A model generated the notes under the pieces. It was not told where the DNA came from. It saw only the letters and a list, made by a program, of their open reading frames with translations, and made no database searches. Of a DNA stretch of 64,000 nt, positions 43,909 through 52,392 are shown piece after piece (within the stretch, counting starts at the first letter, position 1; the number at the start of each line of letters is the position of its first letter). Origin of the DNA: Sphingobacterium micropteri (GTDB lineage: Bacteria; Bacteroidota; Bacteroidia; Sphingobacteriales; Sphingobacteriaceae); NCBI RefSeq assembly GCF_014692515.1, contig NZ_JACOIK010000013.1:62001-126000 (forward strand), given 5' to 3'. Made by a program: the position numbers and the translations under genes.

Positions 43909-44069
43909 CAATATCAAGGAGTAGGTTTTTCAGACAATACTACACAACAGGCTAAAAATCTTGGCCACAAATATCGAACTATAAATGACCAGACACTAAC
44001 AGTTTGGGTCACAGATTTTTATTGGCATAAAAAAAGGAGACAACCTGTATATGGTGTCTCCTTAAGTAG
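43875..44069 (+). repeat. Island-end direct repeat, copy 3 (probable attR, next to tRNA-Glu)
   Basis: This copy runs from AAGGAGAAATCGAACTTTGG to CTCCTTAAGTAG and joins the 3' end of tRNA-Glu at 44067. It contains TCGAAC at 43884 and 43974, and the tRNA's own T-arm (GGGGAATCGAACCCC, 44077-44091) supplies a third at the same spacing. It includes the tRNA-Glu terminator. Copy 1 at 21.52 kb matches it closely, and copy 2 at 33.66 kb matches it less well. Confidence 0.75.
44029..44061 (-). terminator. tRNA-Glu rho-independent terminator
   Basis: On the minus strand GGAGACACC-atataca-GGTTGTCTCC is followed by TTTTTTT. It begins 6 bp after the tRNA 3' end. The same hairpin is copied intact at 21.68 kb and decayed at 33.82 kb. 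Confidence 0.85.
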
Positions 44070-44138
44070 CCCGTAGGGGAATCGAACCCCTGTTTCAAGA
44101 ATGAAAATCTTGCGTCCTAACCCCTAGACGAACGGGCC
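44067..44138 (-). tRNA. tRNA-Glu (anticodon TTC)
   Basis: The minus strand reads GGCCCGTTCGTCTAGGGGTT at the 5' end, with anticodon loop ATTTTCATT (anticodon TTC), T arm CAGGGGTTCGATTCCCCT and acceptor 3' strand ACGGGCT with discriminator A. The acceptor stem pairs over seven positions (one G-U), and no CCA is encoded. Its promoter and terminator are both recognisable. Its 3' side faces the island and has served as the integration target. Confidence 0.93.
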
Positions 44139-44157
44139 GTTTTTGTGTTTCGGTGTG

Positions 44158-44188
44158 CAAATATAGAAATGATTATTAACTATGCAAA
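44158..44188 (-). promoter_or_regulatory. Consensus promoter of tRNA-Glu
   Basis: On the minus strand TTTG (44188-44185), a 19-bp spacer and TATATTTG (44165-44158) are a perfect TTTG-N19-TAnnTTTG promoter, about 20 bp upstream of the tRNA. Confidence 0.85.
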
Positions 44189-44224
44189 ATAAAATTCAAA
44201 AAAAGCGATTTCTTTTTCAAGAAG

Positions 44225-44950
44225 CTACAATATCGAAAACTTTGTCTCCTCCATTTCCGTAAATGCAGCTACCGTAGAAAATAAAAGACTTTTGCTATTA
44301 TTCTCCAAATTCCTAAAGGTAGTAGGAAGGAATAGTCCGCCACCAATATCTTTATATCCGTTTACAAGATAAGTTTGGCCTTCTTTATCTACAAATTGCT
44401 TAATCCATCCCGTTTCCCCATTAAATAATACCTCACCCGACAATCCCTCTTTCAGTTGAAAAGGGAGCGATTGTAATTTTTCAGCATTGAAAATCTTGGA
44501 CGATATTTTTCCTGTTTTTGTTTCGGGTTGCTCAATTAGTGCAGGCAGAAAAAGAAAAGTAGCGTCTTTTTTGAATTGTTCGTTGATTTTGGAGAAAAGT
44601 TCGTGCGTTTCAGGATCAATCTGTTTTACTTCATTGCCATTGACAAAAAACTTGGATAATTTACCCGTCTTAAAGTTAAACAGTGAAACAATATTGTTGC
44701 CGTCGTTAGATCTACCTTCGAAACGCGCTTGCCCGGACTTCATATTGATAAGGAACTTGCGACTGTTCTGAAAATATTTGATGTCGTTTCCATTTGCCGT
44801 AAAGAGAATGTAGTTTGTGCTGTCCCACTTGTCTTTTCCTCCGATTCCCTTTAATAGTATTTTACCTGCCTCCTGTCCTTCCTGTGCCCATATAGGCACA
44901 TACGAAATGGAAAGAATGCCGATAATAATTGCTGTTAGGAATGTTCTCAT
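44225..44950 (-). CDS. Exported protein of unknown function, LolA-like pattern possible
   Basis: The 241 residues begin with a clean signal peptide (MRTFLTAIIIGILSISYVPIWAQ). The mature part is beta-rich: AGKILLKGIGGKDKWDSTNYILFTANG, then lipid- or ligand-carrier-like strands (GQARFEGRSNDGNNIVSLFNFKTGK) and GYKDIGGGLFLPTTFRN near the end. The alternating strand pattern recalls periplasmic carriers such as LolA or DUF6503-like proteins, but I cannot place it firmly. It is the first core gene beyond the island, 35 bp downstream of ribH on the same strand. Confidence 0.65.
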   Translation of the reverse strand: MRTFLTAIIIGILSISYVPIWAQEGQEAGKILLKGIGGKDKWDSTNYILFTANGNDIKYFQNSRKFLINMKSGQARFEGRSNDGNNIVSLFNFKTGKLSKFFVNGNEVKQIDPETHELFSKINEQFKKDATFLFLPALIEQPETKTGKISSKIFNAEKLQSLPFQLKEGLSGEVLFNGETGWIKQFVDKEGQTYLVNGYKDIGGGLFLPTTFRNLENNSKSLLFSTVAAFTEMEETKFSIL

Positions 44951-44985
44951 AGTTGATGACCCCTAATTTTAAAATGAAGCGACAA

Positions 44986-45477
44986 TTACTTGTATTTTTT
45001 ACTGACAAGTGCCATTTGAATGGCTGTAATAGCCGCTTCTTCTCCCTTGTTTCCGTGTTTTCCACCTGCTCGATCTAATGCCTGTCCCAGATTATCCGTG
45101 GTTAATACGCCGAAAATAACGGGTTTATTGTATTTGATGGCAACATTGGCGATACCGTTTCCTACGGCGTCACATATAAAATCAAAATGTCGCGTTTCAC
45201 CTTGAATGACGCAGCCAAGACATATCACCGCGTCAAAAGATTCATTGCGAAGCGCTATATCCGCTCCAGAAATTAATTCATAGCTACCGGGTACCTGGAT
45301 AATATCGATATCATGTTCAGCAGCACCGTGTTGTTGTAAACCTTGCAGAGAACCATCTAACAAAGCTCCTGTAACTTGGGCATTCCACTGTGAAACAACG
45401 ATTGCGAATTTTAGACCCTTCGCGTTGCCAACTTCAATATGTGAGAAGTCTGACAAATTCTTCATGCTACTAGACAT
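44986..45477 (-). CDS. ribH: 6,7-dimethyl-8-ribityllumazine synthase
   Basis: The 163-residue protein is a complete RibH: FAIVVSQWNAQVTGALLDGSL, VPGSYELISGAD, CLGCVIQGETRHFDFICDAV with the active-site His, PVIFGVLTTDNLGQALDRAG and AAITAIQMAL. It joins 5-amino-6-ribitylaminouracil with dihydroxybutanone phosphate in riboflavin synthesis. A TATCTTTG box (45483-45490, minus strand) lies only about 6 bp before this ATG. Either the mRNA is almost leaderless or translation starts at Met5 (45465). Other rib genes are not in the window. Confidence 0.93.
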   Translation of the reverse strand: MSSSMKNLSDFSHIEVGNAKGLKFAIVVSQWNAQVTGALLDGSLQGLQQHGAAEHDIDIIQVPGSYELISGADIALRNESFDAVICLGCVIQGETRHFDFICDAVGNGIANVAIKYNKPVIFGVLTTDNLGQALDRAGGKHGNKGEEAAITAIQMALVSKKYK

Positions 45478-45500
45478 GGGTGCAAAGATATATAAAAAAG

Positions 45501-45523
45501 GCTGCTTATAAAAAATAAGCAGC
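45501..45523 (-). terminator. Terminator of the TPR-protein gene
   Basis: GCTGCTTAT and ATAAGCAGC form a perfect 9-bp stem with a 5-nt loop, followed on the minus strand by CTTTTTTATA. It lies 29 bp past the TPR gene stop, and its T tract merges with the ribH promoter region. Confidence 0.85.
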
Positions 45524-45551
45524 CCGTATCTCTTAATAAGCTATTTCTTAT

Positions 45552-46220
45552 TTATTGTTTTGCTTTTGTACGCGCGATAAAACCATCGATCATATTCGCT
45601 TCGGGACTATTTGGATAGTCCGATTTGATCGTTTGATAAGTCTGTTCTGCATTTTTGAAATCCTCTAATGCTTCGTAAACTAAACCTAATTTTTTAAGGA
45701 ATAAAGGTGTCGTATACGTATTTTTACTTTTTTGTGCTGCTTTTTTATAATGATTGGCAGCACTCTTATAATCTTTAGATTCGGAATAAGCATCTCCAAT
45801 TAAACCTGTAACCAAAGGATCTAAAATATCACTACCCGTATCGGAATATTTTTGAAGGTATTTTATAGCTTCTTGAAAATTGCCCTGACGAAGGTACAAG
45901 CTACCTAAGTAAGCATTGGCGATATTCGCAGATTTAGTATTGGAATATTCTTCCGCAATCTCTTTGAAACCTAGGAATGATCCGTCTCCGTCGATAGCTT
46001 TAGCTTGTAGAGAGTCAATTGCAGCATATTCTTCTGCTTTATATAATTGATTGGCTGCCTTTTCTGCGCGCGGGGCTAGGTATAGTCGCTGATAACCTAA
46101 ATACAATAAAATCAAGAGAATAATACCACCCACGATGAAGGTGATGCTTTTTTGATTATCCTGAAAAAATGAACCCGATGATTTTTTAGGTTCAGTTTGA
46201 TTTACGTTTTTATTTGACAT
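45552..46220 (-). CDS. Membrane-anchored TPR protein (YfgM-like)
   Basis: The 222 residues have a short cytoplasmic N terminus, one membrane helix (about 28-47: ITFIVGGIILLILLYLGYQRLYL, shown in part) and four or five tetratricopeptide repeats, for example ANAYLGSLYLRQGNFQEAIKYL and PLVTGLIGDAYSESKDYKSAANHY. The layout is that of YfgM/BamD-like periplasmic TPR proteins, which act as chaperone or complex scaffolds. Its stretch up to the dehydratase gene is 128 bp. It has its own terminator before ribH. Confidence 0.8.
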   Translation of the reverse strand: MSNKNVNQTEPKKSSGSFFQDNQKSITFIVGGIILLILLYLGYQRLYLAPRAEKAANQLYKAEEYAAIDSLQAKAIDGDGSFLGFKEIAEEYSNTKSANIANAYLGSLYLRQGNFQEAIKYLQKYSDTGSDILDPLVTGLIGDAYSESKDYKSAANHYKKAAQKSKNTYTTPLFLKKLGLVYEALEDFKNAEQTYQTIKSDYPNSPEANMIDGFIARTKAKQ

Positions 46221-46348
46221 TTGTTATTATCGTATAATAAATATGGAACGCAAAATTACACTTTTAAAATTTTAATACAAGTTTTCTGCTGTATTTTACG
46301 TGTCTTTTATCAAGAATGCCGTGGTTGGCCCTCCAAAACCTACGTTTC

Positions 46349-48274
46349 CTATCCATTGGTAGTAGAAGAAACTTCACCGTCCAGCTGTTCATAAATTGAG
46401 TTTTGACTCCTAAATTCAGGTACAATAACTTTCATTTGACGAACGATTTCTACATTATTGTTTGTTTTAACACGCTCCAAAAGGAGATTGATCTGTTTAC
46501 AGATTTCCGAAAAATTATTTTCTCGCACCTTCGCAATCATAATTTTTTGGTGATGCGTAGGGAGTGTGTTTTCCAGATCGTTGAGCAATTCCTCATATAG
46601 TTTTTCGCCGGGCCGTAGTCCGGTAAACTTGATATCGATATCTTGGTAAGGGATAAATCCGGACAGTTTAATCATCTTTTCGGCAAGATCAACAATTTTG
46701 ACGGATTTCCCCATGTCGAACACGAATATCTCTCCACCATTGCCCATACATCCCGCTTCGATAACCAGTTGGCAGGCTTCTGGGATAGTCATAAAATAAC
46801 GCGTGATTTCAGGATGAGTCACCGTAAGTGGGCCGCCTTTTTCTATTTGTTCCCGAAAGCGTGGAATAACCGATCCGTTGGATCCAAGGACATTTCCGAA
46901 ACGTGTCGTTATGAACCGGGTTTTTGCATTTGGATGATTTTCTTCCAAATTATTGTTCATGGATTGCACATACATTTCAGCGATGCGTTTGGTCGCTCCC
47001 ATCACGTTGGTAGGATTGACGGCTTTATCTGTAGATACAAACACAAACTTTGATACCTGGAATTCAACCGCTAAATTAGTTAAAATAAAAGTACCAAATA
47101 CATTTGTCCGAACGCCTTCAATCGGATGGTTTTCCATCATAGGTACATGCTTGTATGCTGCGGCATGATAAACGTATTGCGGTTTGAATGTCTCAAATAA
47201 GATGCGCATTCGATCCTCATTTTTTACATCGGCGATAAAAGATTGGTAAGCTTGGTTCTTAAACCGGTCTTGTAAGTCTAAATGGAGGTTATGTAGCGGA
47301 GATTCTGCTTGATCGCATAAGATAATCAATTGTGGTTCGAAATGGCCGAGTTGTTTGGCTATCTCACTTCCAATGGAGCCTGCAGCACCAGTTACCAAAA
47401 TACGTTTACCTCTCAATTGTTCTAAAAGCGAATCATTTTTTAGCTTAATAGGAGCTCGTTCTAGTAAATCTTCAATTTTAACTTTTTTGATCTGGGTGGG
47501 GGAGACGGTACCATTGATGATCTCACTCACGGGAGGGAGTGTAAGTACGTTTATCTTTTGCTCCAAACATATATCAATAATTTGGTTCTTTTTTTCCGAG
47601 CTGATTCTATGGGAGGCAAAAATCAATTCATCGATCGCCAGTTTATGGATTAAACGTCCCAGATCACCAGAGCTGAAAATTTTGATACCGTCGATATATT
47701 TGCCGATTTTGGTCTCATCATCATCCAAATAAGCGACGATATATTTATTTGATTTAAGGTCGTGGTCGAAGGTACGCTTTACCGCTATGCCTAGATCACC
47801 GGCACCATATACAATGACGTTTTTCTTGTCAGACGTTTTAGTTTTGTTGTACTGGAAAAATATCTTGATTAACGTCCGATAAGTTGTTAAACCGGTAAAG
47901 GCAAACAGGCTATATACGATGATGATGTTCGTCGGAATGAGCGATGGCATATTGCTCGCAATCATAATCAATTTAATCGCGAACAGAATGATAACGTTAA
48001 AAAGCAATGTCGATAGAATCCGGATAGAATCCACAGCACTGGTATAGCGAACAATGCCAGAATAGAGTTTGAAAATTAGAAAAGAAATAGAAGTTATTCC
48101 CAAACAATATATTAACTCTATAGCAAAATGTGGCTTTGCGTACTCCTGTATATTGAAAGAATGAAACAGACCATACGCGAACACAAAAGCGATCGCTGCA
48201 ATAGCTAAGTCAAAAATAAAAATGGTCCATCGAGGAACAATGCCAATTTGGTTAAAAACGGGAAACTTTTGCAT
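46349..48274 (-). CDS. Membrane nucleotide-sugar 4,6-dehydratase/epimerase (WbpM/CapD type)
   Basis: At 641 residues it has the standard length and order: four N-terminal membrane helices (about 15-135), a small CoA-binding-like domain with VIVYGAGDLGIAVKR, and a short-chain dehydrogenase domain starting RILVTGAAGSIGSEIAKQL. The active-site segment FVFVSTDKAVNPTNVMGATKR carries Ser-Thr-Asp and the Lys that replaces Tyr in this family. It makes UDP-4-keto-6-deoxy sugars for capsule, O-antigen or glycoprotein glycans. No glycosyltransferase cluster is next to it. An 11-bp palindrome precedes its ATG. Confidence 0.9.
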   Translation of the reverse strand: MQKFPVFNQIGIVPRWTIFIFDLAIAAIAFVFAYGLFHSFNIQEYAKPHFAIELIYCLGITSISFLIFKLYSGIVRYTSAVDSIRILSTLLFNVIILFAIKLIMIASNMPSLIPTNIIIVYSLFAFTGLTTYRTLIKIFFQYNKTKTSDKKNVIVYGAGDLGIAVKRTFDHDLKSNKYIVAYLDDDETKIGKYIDGIKIFSSGDLGRLIHKLAIDELIFASHRISSEKKNQIIDICLEQKINVLTLPPVSEIINGTVSPTQIKKVKIEDLLERAPIKLKNDSLLEQLRGKRILVTGAAGSIGSEIAKQLGHFEPQLIILCDQAESPLHNLHLDLQDRFKNQAYQSFIADVKNEDRMRILFETFKPQYVYHAAAYKHVPMMENHPIEGVRTNVFGTFILTNLAVEFQVSKFVFVSTDKAVNPTNVMGATKRIAEMYVQSMNNNLEENHPNAKTRFITTRFGNVLGSNGSVIPRFREQIEKGGPLTVTHPEITRYFMTIPEACQLVIEAGCMGNGGEIFVFDMGKSVKIVDLAEKMIKLSGFIPYQDIDIKFTGLRPGEKLYEELLNDLENTLPTHHQKIMIAKVRENNFSEICKQINLLLERVKTNNNVEIVRQMKVIVPEFRSQNSIYEQLDGEVSSTTNG

Positions 48275-48279
48275 TGAAA

Positions 48280-48304
48280 TATTTTTACATAGGATGTAAA
48301 AATA
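48280..48304. promoter_or_regulatory. 11-bp inverted repeat just upstream of the dehydratase gene
   Basis: TATTTTTACAT-agg-ATGTAAAAATA is a perfect inverted repeat that ends 5 bp before the minus-strand ATG. It could be an operator or a hairpin in the 5' leader. The half-site TTTACAT is the same as in the palindrome at 15545-15560. Confidence 0.45.
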
Positions 48305-48393
48305 GGAAAAAAAGTGGATTTATGAATCTTATTCCCAAAATATCAAGAATAATATCTAAATTCACTAGTTGATAAAACAGATAGGATTGTAGC

Positions 48394-49605
48394 ATGAGCG
48401 ATATGTCAAAAATTGCCCACAAGGCGATATTTCAGCCGAAAGAAGCATTGGCAAGTGTGGGTAAAAGTCGGCACACATTAAAAATTGGCGTGCCGAAAGA
48501 AATATCTTTCCAGGAGAAACGGATAGCCTTGACCCCGTTATCTGTTGCGTTACTCGTTGAATATGGTCATGAGATCGTTCTAGAATCTGGAGCAGGTGAA
48601 GCTTCCAACTTTTTAGATTCCCATTATAGTGAACAAGGTGCAAGAATCAGTCATGATAAAGAGGAGGTGTTTCAATGTGATATTGTTATCAAGATTGCAA
48701 GCCCCACTATAGAAGAGGTGAGTATGATGAAAAATAAGCAGGTATTACTATCATCCCATCAACCATCACTCATGAAACTACCGATATTACAAGCGCTGAT
48801 GCGAAAACAAATTACGGCTGTTTCTTATGAATATTTGCAAGATGAGGGGGGACATTTAACCGTTGTGCGTGCCATGAGTGAAATTGTAGGTGCAACTTCT
48901 GTACTTATCGCAGCAGAATATCTTAGTAATATATTTGATGGAAAAGGTCTGATGCTGGGCGGCATAACAGGTGTTCCTCCAACGGAAATGGTCATTATTG
49001 GAGCGGGAACGGTGGGAGAATATGCCGCTCGTGCTGCTATTGCCCTCGGTGCGCAGGTCAAAGTATTTGATAGTTCTGTATACCGATTACGTAGATTGCA
49101 AAACAATGTAGGTAGTCGTGTTTTTACTTCCGTGATACAACCTATTGTATTAAATAAAGCTGTTAAATCTTGTGATGTGGTTATAGGCGCCTTAAGAGCG
49201 AAGAATGGTCGTTCTCCCTGCATTATTTCCGAAGATACGGTATCCAATATGAAACCGAACGCCGTGCTTATCGATGTGAGTATCGACCAAGGTGGATGTT
49301 TCGAAACCTCCGAAGTAACCACACATGACAAACCGGTATTCCGAAAATACGATGTGATACACTATTGTGTTCCTAATATCGCATCACGTGTGGCGCGTAC
49401 GGCGACCTACGCCCTCACCAATATAATGACGCCTCTACTTCTCCAAATAGGAGAATGCGGAGGTATGAATAATATGATATGGTCTGATAAATGTATCCGT
49501 AGTGCAATTTATCTCTATCAAGGGATGCTGACGAATAAGGACATTGCAGAAAAGTTTAACTTACCATCAAAAGATCTGGATTTAATTATCGTAGCTAATC
49601 AATAA
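48394..49605 (+). CDS. ald: Alanine dehydrogenase
   Basis: The 403-residue protein fits the alanine dehydrogenase/PNT family: KIGVPKEISFQEKRIALTPLSV, GHEIVLESGAGEASNF, a central MSEIVGATSVLIAAEYL, the NAD loop MVIIGAGTVGEYAARAA and IDVSIDQGGCFETSEVTTHDKPVF near the C-terminal domain. It interconverts L-alanine and pyruvate plus ammonia with NAD. The protein is about 30 residues longer at the N terminus than Bacillus Ald. An esterase gene follows 3 bp after the stop, so the two are co-transcribed. Confidence 0.85.
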   Translation: MSDMSKIAHKAIFQPKEALASVGKSRHTLKIGVPKEISFQEKRIALTPLSVALLVEYGHEIVLESGAGEASNFLDSHYSEQGARISHDKEEVFQCDIVIKIASPTIEEVSMMKNKQVLLSSHQPSLMKLPILQALMRKQITAVSYEYLQDEGGHLTVVRAMSEIVGATSVLIAAEYLSNIFDGKGLMLGGITGVPPTEMVIIGAGTVGEYAARAAIALGAQVKVFDSSVYRLRRLQNNVGSRVFTSVIQPIVLNKAVKSCDVVIGALRAKNGRSPCIISEDTVSNMKPNAVLIDVSIDQGGCFETSEVTTHDKPVFRKYDVIHYCVPNIASRVARTATYALTNIMTPLLLQIGECGGMNNMIWSDKCIRSAIYLYQGMLTNKDIAEKFNLPSKDLDLIIVANQ

Positions 49606-49608
49606 AAA

Positions 49609-50451
49609 ATGAAACTTATTTATTCTATACTATTTGTGGTGTTATTAAATTATTATTCGCTGGCACAAGAAAAAGTGGCATTATATACCGAAATTCCCAA
49701 TGCAACAAAATCTGCAGAAGACCTAGGAGAAGAAAATGTTCCTGTTTTGTATAAATATGAATTGCCAAGTGCGAAGCAGGCGATACTGGTGATTCCCGGT
49801 GGAGGGTATTCCCATGTAGCTATTAGTCATGAAGGACATGAAATAGCGAAAGCATTTAATGAACAAGGTTATAGTGCGTTTGTATTATATTATCGCCTAC
49901 CTAAAGATGAGCATATGAAAGTGCGAAAAGTAGGGCCTTTACAAGATGCACAACGTGGTATACAATATATTAGAGAACATTACGATTTCGATCGGGTCGG
50001 CGTAATCGGGTTTTCCGCCGGTGGCCATTTGGCAGCATCTTTATCCAACCACTTTGATGATGTGAAAATTGACAATAAAAACGCCATTAACTTAGCGCCT
50101 GATTTTTCGGTACTGATCTATCCTGTTATTTCAATGGATGATGAGATTACACACAAGGGGTCTAAGAAAAACTTGATAGGAGAAGAACCTAATACAGGTG
50201 ATTTGGCATATTTTTCATTGGAGAAACAGGTGTCTACGAAAACCCCACCTACGTTTTTGGTGCACGCCGAGGATGATAAAGGGGTTCTTATTGCGAATGC
50301 ATTACGTTACAAAGAAGCTTTGGATAAAGTAGGTGTAGTTAATGATATATTTATTTATCCAACGGGAGGGCATGGTTTCGGACTAAATAACAAGACCGAT
50401 GCCAGAAAATGGTCGGACTATATGTTTACGTGGCTGGAAAATCTGAATTGA
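49609..50451 (+). CDS. Exported alpha/beta hydrolase (acetyl-xylan-esterase-like)
   Basis: The 280 residues start with a signal peptide (MKLIYSILFVVLLNYYSLAQ). The oxyanion motif AILVIPGGGYSHVA, the nucleophile elbow VGVIGFSAGGHLAASL, an acid in FLVHAEDDKGV and the late His in PTGGHGFGL form the full triad in the right order. This BD-FAE/Axe-like family removes acetyl or feruloyl groups from plant polysaccharides or acts on small esters in the periplasm. It is coupled to ald by a 3-bp gap. No other polysaccharide-utilisation genes are near, so the substrate stays open. Confidence 0.85.
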   Translation: MKLIYSILFVVLLNYYSLAQEKVALYTEIPNATKSAEDLGEENVPVLYKYELPSAKQAILVIPGGGYSHVAISHEGHEIAKAFNEQGYSAFVLYYRLPKDEHMKVRKVGPLQDAQRGIQYIREHYDFDRVGVIGFSAGGHLAASLSNHFDDVKIDNKNAINLAPDFSVLIYPVISMDDEITHKGSKKNLIGEEPNTGDLAYFSLEKQVSTKTPPTFLVHAEDDKGVLIANALRYKEALDKVGVVNDIFIYPTGGHGFGLNNKTDARKWSDYMFTWLENLN

Positions 50452-50476
50452 AGAACAGAAACGCGTTGTAACGGTA

Positions 50477-51523
50477 TTAGCGGAACGTGATGTGTTTTGC
50501 GATACTGACCGTTACCTTGCTGCCGATGGGAATAGCGGGTAACGGGTGCATGATAGCATGTAACGAAAATTCTCCGTTGTCCAGTACCCATTCTTTATAA
50601 AAACCACGGAAACGTATATCTTTTACATAAAATACGCCCTGTGGGTTTTCGACAAAAATCACATCTTCTTGATGGATACCAATGGTTTGTGCAGTTAAGA
50701 TGCCTAGATGTGCGGCTTGATCCGGAGACAGGATATTGCTCTTTGCTAGAAGTTGTGCTGTGTAGCTGTGGGTTGGTTCGTAGTATAGCGTTGTAGGAGA
50801 TCCCTGTTCCACAATCTGTGCGCTTTTCATCACGATTAACTCATCGGCCATGGCTAAAACTTCCGTCGGATCATGGGATACTAAAACTATCGTGAGTCCG
50901 GTCTCTTCAACAATTTGCCGCATATCTTGCTGCAGCGCGTCTCGAAATGCCGCATCGACCTGATTGAATGGCTCGTCCATCAGCAATACCTCCGGTTCGT
51001 TTACCAGTGCACGTGCAATAGCCACGCGTTGTTTTTCTCCACCGCTTAAATCGGCAACCCGTTGTTGAGCGAGGTGAAGAATCTTTAGCCTGTCTAACGT
51101 TTCACGAGTCTTAGATTCTTTCCGAGCAAGGTTGGTGTTCGGTAATTGGGATGCGATATTATCCCACACTTTAGCATATAGGTTGAGATCATCAAATCCT
51201 TGTGACACCAACTTCATCGCATCGTGTCCGGGAATCAATTTATCTTTTCGAGTGGGAATCAACCAGCCGCGATAGCGCACCTCGCCCGAAGAGGGCGCTA
51301 ATAAACCATAAATAAGTTTTAATAATGTAGTTTTGCCGCTTCCCGATTCTCCAATGATAGCTGTAATCTTTCCCTCCTTGATACCAAAATCAACTTTATG
51401 AACTGCTACAACATCCTGCTTCGCATGAAAGATATGGGAAAGATCTTCACCATAAATAAGTGGTATGCCTATCCTTTCTTGGTCGGTCGGGATGTATTGA
51501 CAGGAAGAGGTTTGCTGCGCCAT
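50477..51523 (-). CDS. Orphan ABC transporter ATPase (PotA/FbpC type)
   Basis: From the Met at 51523 (MAQQTSSCQY) the protein has 348 residues; an earlier Met adds 12. It has Walker A (IIGESGSGKTTLLK), Q-loop VSQGFDDLNLY, signature VADLSGGEKQRVAIARAL, Walker B VLLMDEPFNQVD and the switch VLVSHDPTE. A C-terminal TOBE-like domain (about 265-345) is typical of ATPases for polyamine, iron or sulfate importers. No permease or binding protein is adjacent, so its partner is elsewhere. It converges with the esterase gene. Confidence 0.87.
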   Translation of the reverse strand: MAQQTSSCQYIPTDQERIGIPLIYGEDLSHIFHAKQDVVAVHKVDFGIKEGKITAIIGESGSGKTTLLKLIYGLLAPSSGEVRYRGWLIPTRKDKLIPGHDAMKLVSQGFDDLNLYAKVWDNIASQLPNTNLARKESKTRETLDRLKILHLAQQRVADLSGGEKQRVAIARALVNEPEVLLMDEPFNQVDAAFRDALQQDMRQIVEETGLTIVLVSHDPTEVLAMADELIVMKSAQIVEQGSPTTLYYEPTHSYTAQLLAKSNILSPDQAAHLGILTAQTIGIHQEDVIFVENPQGVFYVKDIRFRGFYKEWVLDNGEFSLHAIMHPLPAIPIGSKVTVSIAKHITFR

Positions 51524-51592
51524 AGAGAATATTGAAACTTGTGAGGCACAAAAGTACAAAAAAGAACGCAGCCTTTTACCTTTACGCCCAGA

Positions 51593-52381
51593 TTAGAACC
51601 CTAAAGTCAATCCAAATGTGAAATTATTTAAGTTCTCTTGATTAGGGCTATTTTCGAACATATCATTCATGTAATATTTCGCAAAAAGACCCAATGATCC
51701 AAACCCTACCCGTGCGAATGCACCATATTGAAAGCTTGCCAAATTGTAGTTGTCCTTGAACTTTTGTTTACCGTGTTCTTCACTTTTAAATCGTTGCGTT
51801 CCTTTTAGTAACACCCCCGTCATGGCACCAAAAGCAATTTTCGGACGGTGGCCGTGATGATTTCTGCGGCCACGCCATTCGAAACTCAATGGCGTGCGAA
51901 GATAGGTAGACGTAAAAATGTTCTTTTTATATGTGATGTCAGACGGGCTATACGTTAGTGGAGTCGCTTCGGTGTCTAGGATAATATCATTTTTCAACCG
52001 GAGGTAATTCCATTCGAAACCTGCAGATACGTACATTTTGAAAGTTTCATTGAAACGAACACCAAATTGGGCGACATCAAATCCAAAATTGGATGCTTTT
52101 TTGTATTTCAGAAATTGATTTTCCTCGCCTAACGTAAAACTTCCATCGTCCATCAGACGCGAAAACCCCCAATCTATCCGTGTAAAAGTAAGACCACCAA
52201 ATACACGTGGATATTTAATTTCCTTTCCACGGTCGTCATAGTCTTTTTTTCCTAAGGTTGGTTCGATGTTAATTTTTCGGGCGATCGTATCGTTACTATC
52301 ATCTTCTTGTGCAAAAGTATGCTGTGCAGAGAAAAGCATCGCTATGCTCATTAGTCCGGTGTATAATAAGTTTGTTTTCAT
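51593..52381 (-). CDS. Outer-membrane beta-barrel protein
   Basis: The 262 residues have a signal peptide (MKTNLLYTGLMSIAMLFSAQHTFAQ) and alternating amphipathic strands ending in NNFTFGLTLGF with a C-terminal Phe, as in PorT/OmpW-like Bacteroidota barrels. A basic His-Gly stretch (RGRRNHHGHRPK) probably forms a loop. It is the third gene of the sigma/anti-sigma operon (11 bp behind the anti-sigma gene) and may be a target or sensor for that pair. Confidence 0.75.
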   Translation of the reverse strand: MKTNLLYTGLMSIAMLFSAQHTFAQEDDSNDTIARKINIEPTLGKKDYDDRGKEIKYPRVFGGLTFTRIDWGFSRLMDDGSFTLGEENQFLKYKKASNFGFDVAQFGVRFNETFKMYVSAGFEWNYLRLKNDIILDTEATPLTYSPSDITYKKNIFTSTYLRTPLSFEWRGRRNHHGHRPKIAFGAMTGVLLKGTQRFKSEEHGKQKFKDNYNLASFQYGAFARVGFGSLGLFAKYYMNDMFENSPNQENLNNFTFGLTLGF

Positions 52382-52392
52382 CTAATTGTTTT

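Noticed and set aside
21523..44069. CRISPR-like reading of the three spaced repeats
   Set aside because: There are only three copies, each about 190 bp and about 10-12 kb apart, with a tRNA terminator inside. They are integration repeats, not a CRISPR array, and no cas gene is present.
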